Source: an uncultured Bryobacteraceae bacterium
GTDB lineage: Bacteria; Acidobacteriota; Terriglobia; Bryobacterales; Bryobacteraceae
Length of the DNA: 64,000 bases
Assembly (NCBI GenBank): GCA_938027685.1
Contig: CALJAM010000029.1
Span: 1-64,000, forward strand
Direction of reading: 5' to 3'
Shown one piece after another: positions 15,452 to 24,464 of this stretch. Under the pieces are notes generated by a model. That model was not told the origin of the DNA. It ran no database searches and saw only the letters and a list, made by a program, of their open reading frames with translations. The number at the start of each line of letters is the position of its first letter. Position 1 is the stretch's first letter. The position numbers and the translations under genes are program-made.

Positions 15452-18304
15452 TCAGTGGCCGCTCGCGGGCGTGAACTGCTCCTCGCTCGCTCGATCCTCT
15501 TCGGCTTCCCGGGCCGAGACCGCCAGTCGGTGATACGCGTTCACCAACCACCGCTTAAGTCGAGTCGCGTCTTCGGGCGGCTCCGTCGCGGCCCCCTGCC
15601 CGCCGGGTACGGCCTCGAACGCGAGCACGCCGCCCGGCGAAACCTCGCCCACGAAACGGCGCGAGGGCCCGCCTCCAAACATGAACGCCTGCGCCGAAGC
15701 CGCGCGCGCTCCGTGACCGGACGCATCCACCACCTGGAAGCCCCCCGCTCGCGGCAGCCCGGGCAACAGCGGCGCCAGCGATGGCAGACCCCCGCCGGGC
15801 GGAACGTTGAATCGACCGCCCAGCGGATGCCGAAACACCACCCGGTGCAGCCTGCCCCAGCGGTAATCGTCCTGGTTGCGCGAGCCGCGGAAGGCCGGCG
15901 CGAAGGCCTGCCCCGCCAGCAGATCCAGAGCCGCACGCAAGGCCCGCAGGATCGCCAGATCCCGCGCCTCCTCCGGCGTTCGCGCGTCTGCGCTCGCGAA
16001 GAAATTCACTCCCGACGATCCCCGCCCGCGCATCGTATCGAAATTCTCGAGCAGCCGACGCAGCGCAGCCAGCGTCTGATCGTCCGGCGGCCGCAGCTCG
16101 CCCAGACCCAGCCGCTCGAGCGTACCGTCCACCGTGAGTCGGATGAACTGTCCACGCCATACGCCGTACAGCGTCGCCGCGATGCTCGCCTGTACCTCTT
16201 GATGGGAGGGCTCCGGCAGCAGCTCCGTATCGTCCCCCGGATCGAAACCTTCCCGAATCCCCGTGGGAGTCGAGAAGTCCCACGCCCGCAAGCGTGCGAC
16301 CGCCTCCGCCAACTCGCGATCCCGCGCCAGCGCTTTCAGCGCCTCGCCCGCGTCCTCGCGCCGCGCCCGCTCCCAGGCCGCCGCGATGTAAGGCACGAAG
16401 ACCTCTGCATCCAGCATCTGGTTGTTGGCCTGGATGCTCGCCATCGTGCTCAGCGTCATGCGCTCGCCACGCCGGATCAAGTCGCGGATCAGCCCCGTGA
16501 TGCGCCCCGCACGGAACCCGCCGTCATAGCCCGGACTGAGGTAATACACGCCGCCTGTCGCACGTCGGCGGCCTAGCGGATCGTTGCCGAGCGTCACGCC
16601 CACCGGATCGTTGTTGGCGTTGACGACGAATCCTTCCGGCGGATTGTAGACGTGCGGCATCTCCTCCCTGGGCAGGATCTCGTACGGCAGCGCCTGGCCC
16701 GGCTGCCGCGTGCGCACGGGCAGCCACTCGTGGCGGTAACGATGCGTGCCGTCGCGGATCATGTACGGCGGCGCGCCGTCAGCCCGTCCCAGCGTCTCCA
16801 GATCCTCGCGCAGCGGCAGCTCGCCGCTCGTGAAGTACGCAATGTTGCCGTCGGCATCGGCGCACGCCCAGTTCTGCGAGCCGAACGTGAACCATCTGAG
16901 CGCCTGCCCGAACTCCACCACGTTGCCCGCTCGCGCGAACTCCAGAAAGCTCTGCGGCTCCCGGGTCGCTCCCCATCCCGCATACTGCACGCTCAGCCCG
17001 ATCAACGTCGTGAAGCCGCGCAGCTCGACCGCAAGGATTGGACCCTGGTTGCGCCTGGGCACGAGGAACGTCAGTCCGCCTTCGAACGGTCCCACCGGCG
17101 CGTCCTCCAGATCGTCCACTGCGCCGTTCCTCGGCCGGTTCACGCGGTAGCGCTGCTCGATGACCACCAGCGGCTCCTCCCGCCCCTCGAACACCGTAGC
17201 GCGCGGCCGCATCGCGGCGAAGTCCATCACCAACCGCTCTTCGTAAACGTCGGTGACGTCCAGCGGATTCATGGTGGCGCCCCAGCACAGCCGTCCATTG
17301 CAACCCAGGATCACGCCCGGAACGCCCGGTAGCGTCACGCCCGCAACGTTCATCGGGCCGCGCACGGGGTCGCTCGCCGCCATCAGATGCGCCTCGTACC
17401 ACACCGGCGGCATGCTCAGCGTCAGGTGCGGATCGTTAGCCAGCATCGGAAAACCCGTCGCCGTGAGCCTCCCGCTGACCACCCACCAGTTGCTCGCCCC
17501 GCGCGGTCCCAGCGTGCCTTCGAACAGCGGCGCTTCCTGAGCCCGCTCCAGGTATCGTCGCGCCAGATCCAGCGTCTCCGCCCGCAGCAGCGCATCCACC
17601 CGAGGCAACCGCTGAGCCGCGGCGGACGGCCGTCCCGTCCCTTTGCGGTCGCCGGCGAACTCCGCCATGGAAACCACCGGTTCGAACGGCGCCGCCCGCA
17701 TCAGATCCTCGAAGAACAGCCGCGTGCCGTCGAATCCCCGCCGCTCGCCCGCTCTCTGCGCCGCCGCCAGCCCCAGCGTCAGCGCGATGTCCAGCTCGGC
17801 GTCAAAGGAAAGCTGGAAGGCCAGGCCCTTCGCAATCGCCAGGCTGTCCACCGGCGTCCACTCCGGGATCGAGGCCCGCGTCAGCTCCAGCGCTGCGTAT
17901 TCGGGCGGCAGAGGATTTCGCGGGTCTCGCAACCACGCATTCACGCCCCGAGCGTAGGCCTCAAAAATCGCCCGAACCCCTTGCTCGTGCGCCTCCCAGG
18001 ATGCTTCCGCTGCACGCCTCAAGCCCAGCGTCCGCGCGCGGATGTCCGCCGGCAACGCCTCAGGCCCCAGCAGCTCGGCCGAAGTCCCCGAAGCCTGTCG
18101 CCGTAACAGATCCATCTGGAAGAAGCGATGGCGGGCATGCAGATATCCCAACACGGCCATCGCGTCCGCGTCGCTTTCCGCGAAAATGTGCGGGATTGCG
18201 TTCGAATCCCAGACTACGCGCACCGGGGCGCGCAGGCCGGGCAGCGTCGTCGCCGGCGCCGAACCCGCACACAGACAGGCCGCGAGCACCAGCCTCCCGG
18301 TCAC
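15452..18304 (-). CDS. Penicillin-acylase-family N-terminal-nucleophile amidase
   Basis: A 950-residue precursor of the penicillin/acyl-homoserine-lactone acylase family, periplasmic, cleaving amide bonds of acylated amines. It has a signal peptide (MTGRLVLAACLCAGSAPA) and an A-chain segment (VVWDSNAIPHIFAESDADAM, MDLLRRQASG). The autoprocessing site is GA-SNWWV, where Ser271 becomes the N-terminal nucleophile of the B chain, followed by ANDPHL near 289. The start is GTG at 18304, chosen because GGGGAGG lies just upstream. The gene lies 30 bp downstream of the sulfatase and is probably co-transcribed with it. Substrate could be acyl-homoserine lactones, N-acyl amino acids or beta-lactam-like amides. 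Confidence 0.9.
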   Translation of the reverse strand: MTGRLVLAACLCAGSAPATTLPGLRAPVRVVWDSNAIPHIFAESDADAMAVLGYLHARHRFFQMDLLRRQASGTSAELLGPEALPADIRARTLGLRRAAEASWEAHEQGVRAIFEAYARGVNAWLRDPRNPLPPEYAALELTRASIPEWTPVDSLAIAKGLAFQLSFDAELDIALTLGLAAAQRAGERRGFDGTRLFFEDLMRAAPFEPVVSMAEFAGDRKGTGRPSAAAQRLPRVDALLRAETLDLARRYLERAQEAPLFEGTLGPRGASNWWVVSGRLTATGFPMLANDPHLTLSMPPVWYEAHLMAASDPVRGPMNVAGVTLPGVPGVILGCNGRLCWGATMNPLDVTDVYEERLVMDFAAMRPRATVFEGREEPLVVIEQRYRVNRPRNGAVDDLEDAPVGPFEGGLTFLVPRRNQGPILAVELRGFTTLIGLSVQYAGWGATREPQSFLEFARAGNVVEFGQALRWFTFGSQNWACADADGNIAYFTSGELPLREDLETLGRADGAPPYMIRDGTHRYRHEWLPVRTRQPGQALPYEILPREEMPHVYNPPEGFVVNANNDPVGVTLGNDPLGRRRATGGVYYLSPGYDGGFRAGRITGLIRDLIRRGERMTLSTMASIQANNQMLDAEVFVPYIAAAWERARREDAGEALKALARDRELAEAVARLRAWDFSTPTGIREGFDPGDDTELLPEPSHQEVQASIAATLYGVWRGQFIRLTVDGTLERLGLGELRPPDDQTLAALRRLLENFDTMRGRGSSGVNFFASADARTPEEARDLAILRALRAALDLLAGQAFAPAFRGSRNQDDYRWGRLHRVVFRHPLGGRFNVPPGGGLPSLAPLLPGLPRAGGFQVVDASGHGARAASAQAFMFGGGPSRRFVGEVSPGGVLAFEAVPGGQGAATEPPEDATRLKRWLVNAYHRLAVSAREAEEDRASEEQFTPASGH

Positions 18305-18334
18305 CTTCCACCTCCCCTGCCTATCGTTGCACCC

Positions 18335-19717
18335 TCACACGCACCGTCGGCGCCACTCCTCGATCCTGCGCGTCAGCGACTCACGCACCGTTACGAACTC
18401 CGGGTTGTTGTACTGGTTCACTTTCTCCCGTGGGTCTTCCTTCAGATCGTAAAGTTCTCCCGGCCCCTCGCCGCCGTCCCGCAGGATCAGCTTGTAACGC
18501 CAGTCTCGCGCCATTTCCGTGTTGCGGAAGTGGCCGAACACCAGATTCCGCCACGGCTCTTCCAGTTCCTTGAGCCGTCCCGAAGCCAGCGGCCAGTAAC
18601 TCCGCCCGCAGAGGTTACGATCCGCCGGCGGCTCCACGCCCGTAACTTCGCATATGGTGGGGAAGAAATCGTAGAAACTCACTAACTCCGGACGCGCCGC
18701 CATCGGCGGCACTCTCCCCGGCCAGTTCCAGATCATCGGGACGGCCATCACCTCTTCGTACATGTTGGGCGGATGCGAGGCCAAACCCTTGCTCCAGAGC
18801 CCGTGCCGTCCCAGCAGAAAGCCGTTGTCGGCCGTGAAAATCACCAGCGTGTTGTCCCGCAAGCCCTTGCGGTCCAGTGCAGCCAGAATCGGCGGGATCT
18901 GATCGTCGAGCGCCGTCACCGCGGCCGCACAGCGGCGGATGTTACCCACAATGTCCTTCAGGTACTCCTTCTCGCGCAGGGCGTTCGGCGCCGCCGGTTC
19001 CCAGCCGATCGTTTCGAAGTCCACCTCCCGGTACATGTCGTAGTATTTCTCCGGATGCCCTTCGTAAGGCGTGTGCGGATTGAGATGGGAGACCACCAGA
19101 AAGAAAGGCTCGCCCGGCTTGCGTTGCTCGATATATTCGACTGCCTTCCGCGTGAGTAACTCCGCTAAGTATCCTTTTTCCTGCACCCGTTCGCCGTTCA
19201 GGCTCATCAGCGGATCTTGGTACCTTCGCTCACCCGGCGCCAACGTATAGGTGAAACCGAACCCGTGACCGGGCTTGTCATCGTTGCCCATGTGCCACTT
19301 GCCCAGATAGGCGCACTGATACCCCTTCCCCGCCAGCAGATCCGAAAGCATGATCTCGCGCGCAAAGGAGGGCGGCGGCTCCTTCTGACCCTGCGGCGGG
19401 TCCTCGATCGGCTTGTCCGTGAGGAAGCAGTGGATCCCGTGCTGGCGCGGGACGCGTCCGGTGAACAGCGTCGCTCGACTGGCCGAGCAGATCGGCGTCA
19501 CCACGAAATGGTTCACGAACCGCGTCCCGGTGCGCGCCAGCAGATCGATGTTCGGCGTTCGGATTTCCTTGTTGCCGTAGCAGCCCAGCATCCACGCCCC
19601 CAAATCGTCGGCCAGGATCAGCACGATGTTGGGCGGCGCGGCAGTCGAACGCCGCCGCTGCGCCCGCGCCGCCGTAGCCCAGGCGCCCGTGAGCATGCTT
19701 CGCCGCGTCAGCTTCAT
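18335..19717 (-). CDS. Tat-exported sulfatase (CSASR type)
   Basis: A 460-residue type I sulfatase. Start 19717 gives a twin-arginine signal (MKLTRRSMLTGAWATAARAQ); the longer frame upstream is ignored. NIVLILADDLG provides metal-ligand Asp37/Asp38. The formylglycine motif is CSASRATLFTGR with Cys77, so the usual Pro of CxPxR is Ala, a variant known in the family. IFTADNGFLLGRHGLWSKG carries the second Asp-Asn metal pair. It shares little with the sulfatase at 2129 outside the core, so the substrates are likely different. It is the first gene of an operon with the penicillin-acylase homologue. Confidence 0.92.
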   Translation of the reverse strand: MKLTRRSMLTGAWATAARAQRRRSTAAPPNIVLILADDLGAWMLGCYGNKEIRTPNIDLLARTGTRFVNHFVVTPICSASRATLFTGRVPRQHGIHCFLTDKPIEDPPQGQKEPPPSFAREIMLSDLLAGKGYQCAYLGKWHMGNDDKPGHGFGFTYTLAPGERRYQDPLMSLNGERVQEKGYLAELLTRKAVEYIEQRKPGEPFFLVVSHLNPHTPYEGHPEKYYDMYREVDFETIGWEPAAPNALREKEYLKDIVGNIRRCAAAVTALDDQIPPILAALDRKGLRDNTLVIFTADNGFLLGRHGLWSKGLASHPPNMYEEVMAVPMIWNWPGRVPPMAARPELVSFYDFFPTICEVTGVEPPADRNLCGRSYWPLASGRLKELEEPWRNLVFGHFRNTEMARDWRYKLILRDGGEGPGELYDLKEDPREKVNQYNNPEFVTVRESLTRRIEEWRRRCV

Positions 19718-19816
19718 ACCCGTCGCTCCGAAGTTTCGAATGTAACATGCAACGCCGCCGTGCCGTCGCCGTGCTTGCACATCCTCCCGCTTCCGCTACC
19801 TTGCTTGGAGATACGG

Positions 19817-21179
19817 ATGCCACCCGTTCTCGACGACGCTACCAAGGCGGAGCTCCGCAAGCTGCCTCCGGAACGGCGGCCCCTCTTCGGCGACCCTGAA
19901 TCACTTGCCGATCTGACCGTCGCCGAAGCGTCCCAGCGCCTCACCGACCCCTCCCGAGGGCTCATCGTCTGGGTGGACGACCGTCATAGCTACACCGACC
20001 CGGGTACCGACGCCTCAGGCCCCATCCAGGCCCCCGACAGAGCCGCCTTGGAAAACTACAGCAGACCTATGGCGATCGGTGACAATCGCGTCGCTGGGGA
20101 TCGCAATTCCATTCCGCGGCCCTGCCTCCCGGTCCGGGTCTGCCTACCCCTCCTCTCGAAGAACGACCCCTTGGAACCCTCGGGTTCCCCTCCCCGCATC
20201 ACTGACAATATGCGGCGCGCCATCGGCCCCGTGCGCGTCGACTGGACCTTCATGGAGCTCCCTCCTGACGCCTCCCACGTCCCCACGCCCGACAAAACTC
20301 GCCACCGTGCCCACCGCTCGATCCAGGAAATCGCGAAAAGCAATTCTCCCGAACTGATCGGCGGCAAGGATGGTGGCGGCATCCGCCCGCAAAACCCCGA
20401 TGCTTACTACAAAGCTCCCCTCGGCTTCGGCAGCCGCGACAGTCTCCTCCCCTGGCTCGCCTTCGACGATTCCGGCGCCTAAGCCGTCTGCTGTCTGGTC
20501 CACGACCATCTCGGCCAGCCGCCCGATAAACTGCGCAACTCCCACCTGGGCGCCGCCGGCATCTATCTCCGCCCTTCCCGCATCGCAGGCGACGGCTATG
20601 TTTTTTGCGCCCAGGTGAGCTTCAAACCGCTTCCCGGCGGCGCCGACTTCCCTAATCGCGCGGTTCTGGAAAAACGCTATCCCAAACGTCCCCTCGCTCG
20701 CACCGCCGGCCTTCGCGTCCGGCGTAAGACTTCTTTCCGCGGCTATATCGGCTGGCTGCCCTCTCTCCGCCCCAACTGGCGGGACACGATGGAGCGGGCC
20801 GCCGAATATTACCGCGCCGCCTATGTCGATTTTGTCCCGGAAAACGGAATCCAGGTCGAAGAATTTTCGGTTACCGACCTCATTGCCGACGACGAATACA
20901 AAAAAACCGTTGAAAGCATATTGAAAGCATCGGGCTCTCCGTACCAAAACTTGGATGCACAACTTAGCTGGGGGTATGTGTGGCCTTATCTGCACCATCC
21001 CCACTACGGCATTCCGCCGCGCGCGGGCGACCTGGCCTCATTCCGTACCTGGCTGAGCAACGGGTTCCTCGACACGGGCTGGCGCAGCTACCGCACCGCT
21101 CTGCGGCAAGTGCCTGCTGCGCAATCGCGGCTGGGCCGTCGAAATCATTACGCCCCCCAGCCGGAAACCTACAGGATCC
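19817..21179 (+). pseudogene. Disrupted gene of unknown function (in-frame TAA and a frameshift)
   Basis: A frame opening at an ATG (MPPVLDDATKAELRKLPPE, GGAG 7 bp upstream) reads well for 221 residues and then meets TAA at 20480-20482. The same frame stays open beyond it with protein-like sequence (VCCLVHDHLGQPPDKLRNSH, then MERAAEYYRAAYVDFVPENG) to about 21105. There coding quality moves to another frame (CLLRNRGWAVEIITPPSRK) that runs into the next ATG. So one gene of about 450 codons appears broken by a nonsense mutation and a frameshift. I do not recognise the family. It is divergent from the sulfatase. Consensus sequencing errors are the alternative, but two independent lesions here plus those next door favour decay. 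Confidence 0.65.
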
Positions 21180-22723
21180 ATGAACCGCCCGCCCACACGC
21201 CGCGCCGTCATGGGAGCGCTCGCCGCCGCGCTGCCTGCGTGCCTGCGGCAAGGCAACTTGAAAGGAGGCAAGCCCGTGTCCACCCTCGAGCTGACCCTGC
21301 TACTGGACCGGACCGATGTGGTCTGCGGTGAGTCCCTCGCCCTCCGCGCCGTGCTCGAAAATCGCGGATCCCAGCCCGTCTTCTTACAAACCTTTCCCGA
21401 CGTGCCGCTCGCGTCCGAGTTCCGCGACGCCAGGACCGGCGAGCTCCGCTTCCTCAGCTCGCACGCGGACTTTCGTGAAGCCCTCACAGCAGGGATGCAG
21501 ATGCCCCCACCGCCTGCGCCCCGGTTCGACTCTCTCGCCCCCGGCCAATCCCGCCGGTTCTTCGCTGATCCCGCCCTCTATCTGCGCCGAATCCTACCGC
21601 CAGGCGCCTACCTGCTCGCCGCGCGGCTGACCGGTCCCGACTACGAAGTCGCCTCGGCGCCCATCGAGATCCGCGTCTCCCCGCTGCGCGCCTCGGCGCT
21701 CGCCGTCGCTCATTGCGTCTACCAGTACGCCATGCTTGCCCTCGGCGCTCACACCGGCGAGGACCGTACCCCGTGGATCTTCTACCGCGAGACCCAAACC
21801 GGCATCCCGGTCGAGGCGGCCGTGGACGCGCGCCTGGAACAGGCCGCTTCGTCAGTCGCGACGCCGCCCTGTCAATCCACGCGGCGGCCGACATTCAGGG
21901 CCGCTGGATCGCATGGCTCGAAGAAGGAATGTCAAGGCCCGCCGCGTCTCGGGCGACGCTATCCTGGCAAGCCCCGCCGCGGCAGCTGCCGGGCTTGAAC
22001 AGACGCGCCTCGCCCAACCGGGCTTCTCGCTCGCCGACGGCTCTGCCATCTTCATCCTGGCGGGTATGGCCGGCGGCGAAGCGCGCATCCGCTTCGCAGG
22101 CCCGCGCGGAAGGAATTCGCCTTTCGACGCCCGCGCCCCTGAGAGCCCCCTTGCCCGCTCGCCTGCTCGCGCAATGCTTGCGAACCGGAGACCCGACGCG
22201 TCTCTGGCTCGCATGGGCCCGGGAGAGCGACGGTCTCGTGCGGATCTTCGCACGTCCCTTCGACGTGGAAGGCGTTCCGCTCACCTCCGAGCCCCGCCAT
22301 GTCTACTCGCGCCAGGCGCGTTTGGCCGCCCTCGATCTGGCCACCTTCGGTTCCGCGCAGCCGCCCTACGCCCACGCACTTCTCCAGACGCCCCCTCGCG
22401 AACAGCTCATCTACGTGCGCGCAGCACTCAAAGGCGAGACCCCGCCGCAGCAGCTCCGCATCGCCGAGCCCCCGAGGCCTCCCTCCCTATGGGCCGTCTC
22501 AGGCTAGGAAACGGGCGGCCTACTCGGGGCCGCCGCCATCGAACACCGAATCTGGGTGGCCTCGGCCCGCGGGCGCGCGTGGGAGCCGCTGACGCCGTCG
22601 CTCGGCCGCATCGCACGCCTGCACCTCATGGCGTCGAGCGCCGACTATCGGGGCGTGCTGTGGCTCGATCCCGCGACCGGCCTGCAAGGACTTTCCGATC
22701 CGCTCTACCGCGCCCGGGAATGA
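21180..22723 (+). pseudogene. Multiply frameshifted remnant of an exported protein gene
   Basis: The ATG at 21180 opens a signal-peptide-like N-terminus (RRAVMGALAAALPACLRQG). Coding sequence then changes frame at about 21850 (to FVSRDAALSIHAAADIQGRW), at about 21930 (to VKARRVSGDAILASPAAA) and back at about 22120 (to LRTGDPTRLWLAWARESDG). It meets an in-frame TAG at 22505 and continues in the same frame (GVLWLDPATGLQGLSDPLYR) to TGA at 22721-22723. Reassembled, this would be about 510 residues. The domain is unknown. Lesions are spread along the gene, as expected for long-standing loss of selection. The preceding gene is also broken. Confidence 0.7.
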
Positions 22724-22940
22724 GGCGGATCGTTCGCGCACACGGGCTTCTCCCCGGCCGTCAGGATGTGGAAGCAACCGAAAGGCGCCCACAGAGTGAC
22801 TTGCATGAGCCCGCTCCCCGCGCCTGAGACCGGCCGCGCGTGCGCTCGGCGTGCTTGCCGGCCCGGCCGATTCCATCATCAGCTCCGCAGGATGGATTTT
22901 TCTCTCCGCCGGCGCCGGGTAGGCTGACATAAGCTCTGGG

Positions 22941-24434
22941 TTACATTCCTCCTGCCAGCTTCAGATCGAGCTTCGCGCTGTCGCCCTCCTCCACTCTGAG
23001 CGTGGTCGCGCCGTATGTTTCCCAGTCCTGCTCGCGCGGCTGGGCTACCTCGAAGGAAGCGAACAGGCGATAACGGCCCGGCGCAAGGCCGGAAATGCGA
23101 TAGGTGCCCGATGCGTCGGCACGCGTCATCGTCCGCGCGCTGTCCAGCAGACGCTGCTGTGCGGGATCCTCGGCCCGCAGAAACACCGGGGCGCCCGCGA
23201 CCGGATTTCCATCCGCATCGAGCACCCGCCCGCTCACGGCAGCGGGCCGCGCTCCCAGAACCACGGTAATGTCCAGCGTCGCACGCGAGGGTACTTCGAA
23301 CAGCCCCGGCTCCAGTAGGGTCCGCGGCCCCTGCACGTCCGCTACGTAATGGTCAAGCGGTGCCGCGACGCCCATTCGATAAATGCCGGGCGCCACTGCA
23401 ATGGTCTGCCCGCCTTGCAGCCGCAACAGTTGACCGCCGGGCGGCTCGTGCCGTTGCAGGAAGACCGTCGTCCGCTCGGCTTCGGCCCGGCCGCCGTCCT
23501 TCTCGACGCAATGCAGGCTGAGGACGGCAAGCGGCGCCGGCTCGAGCGTCACCTGCGCGCCGCTCTCCCCGAGCACCAGTCGCTGCCAGGCTGCTCGCGG
23601 CGGCTGATCCGTGGTCAGAGCCAACACTTGATACGCTCCGGGCGCCAGCTCATCGAAATGAAAGGTTCCCTCCAGGCCTACCTGCGCCTCGCGCTGTCCG
23701 ATATCGCCGTACAGAGTTACGGTCGCCGGCGCTCCCGTGACCCGCCCGCTCAACCTCGTCAGCCTCCCCGGCAAGGGCTCGATATCCACATCCTGGGTCT
23801 CCCGGTCCAGTTCCACCGCAACCACGCGCGCCTCTGCGAGAACTGTACTCTGTCCGTAAAAAGTCGGCAGCAGGCCGCGGCCGTCCTCCAGCTGCCGTGG
23901 TCCCGTGCGCACGTAGTAACTGCCCGGCTCGAGACCGGTCAGACGATACACTCCACGGTCATCCGACAGCGCAGCCGCCGTGATGCGCAGCGGGCGCTCG
24001 CCCGCACGCAAGGCATAGACGGAGTGCCCCGTCAGGCCGATGCCGTTTTCGTCTGTGATCCGGCCCGTGATCACGCCCAGCCTCGGCAGCCGCAACTCGG
24101 CGAAATACTGCGAATCGGCGGCCAGAACTATGGGTGCGCCCGCCCCGTCCCAGCGACGTTGCCCGTAACGCGCCCGCACATAACCCGCCCGCTGCGCACT
24201 CAGTAGATAGGCGCCCTCGCTCAGCCCGCTGAAGGCGAAGCGCCCGCGCGAATCGCTCAGCACGCGCCGCGTTTCGGAGCCCCCTCTCCCGCGGATCAGC
24301 TCCAACGCCACTTCGGCCCGCGCCACCGGCCGCCCGCTGGCGTTCTCCAGCACCACCCCGTGAATCTCGGCCGCCCACGTAAGACAACAGCCGACGCACG
24401 CCGCCGTCCAACGCCGTTTCAGCACGGAGCGCAT
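22941..24434 (-). CDS. Secreted protein with carboxypeptidase-regulatory-like repeats
   Basis: A 497-residue exported protein (signal MRSVLKRRWTAACVGCCLTWA). It is built of repeated carboxypeptidase-regulatory-like, Ig-type beta-sandwich domains, each with a recognisable glycine turn and YR/Y-strand: EIHGVVLENASGRPVARAEV near 22, GVITGRITDENGIGLTGHSV near 121, LTRLSGRVTG near 225 and VSGRVLDADGNPVAGAPVFL near 407. Such domains act as structural or adhesive modules in cell-surface proteins; in acidobacteria they are very common and usually of unknown role. Start 24434 is chosen so that the signal peptide is N-terminal. It lies 30 bp downstream of the NHL protein and is likely in the same transcript. 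Confidence 0.85.
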   Translation of the reverse strand: MRSVLKRRWTAACVGCCLTWAAEIHGVVLENASGRPVARAEVALELIRGRGGSETRRVLSDSRGRFAFSGLSEGAYLLSAQRAGYVRARYGQRRWDGAGAPIVLAADSQYFAELRLPRLGVITGRITDENGIGLTGHSVYALRAGERPLRITAAALSDDRGVYRLTGLEPGSYYVRTGPRQLEDGRGLLPTFYGQSTVLAEARVVAVELDRETQDVDIEPLPGRLTRLSGRVTGAPATVTLYGDIGQREAQVGLEGTFHFDELAPGAYQVLALTTDQPPRAAWQRLVLGESGAQVTLEPAPLAVLSLHCVEKDGGRAEAERTTVFLQRHEPPGGQLLRLQGGQTIAVAPGIYRMGVAAPLDHYVADVQGPRTLLEPGLFEVPSRATLDITVVLGARPAAVSGRVLDADGNPVAGAPVFLRAEDPAQQRLLDSARTMTRADASGTYRISGLAPGRYRLFASFEVAQPREQDWETYGATTLRVEEGDSAKLDLKLAGGM

Positions 24435-24464
24435 CGCGGCCCCCTGATCCACGCCTCGGCGGCC

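Noticed and set aside
15431-18106. Plus-strand frames of 381, 226 and 239 codons
   Set aside because: They are antisense to the penicillin-acylase gene, whose nucleophile and processing motif are intact.
20480-20482. Recoding of the in-frame stop as a non-standard amino acid
   Set aside because: The codon is TAA, and the gene also has a frameshift further on, so decay or sequencing error is simpler.
20144-21004. A 286-codon minus-strand frame
   Set aside because: It is uninterrupted, but it lies opposite a plus-strand sequence with much more protein-like composition, although broken. It has no ribosome-binding site and its translation is low in aromatic and charged variety.
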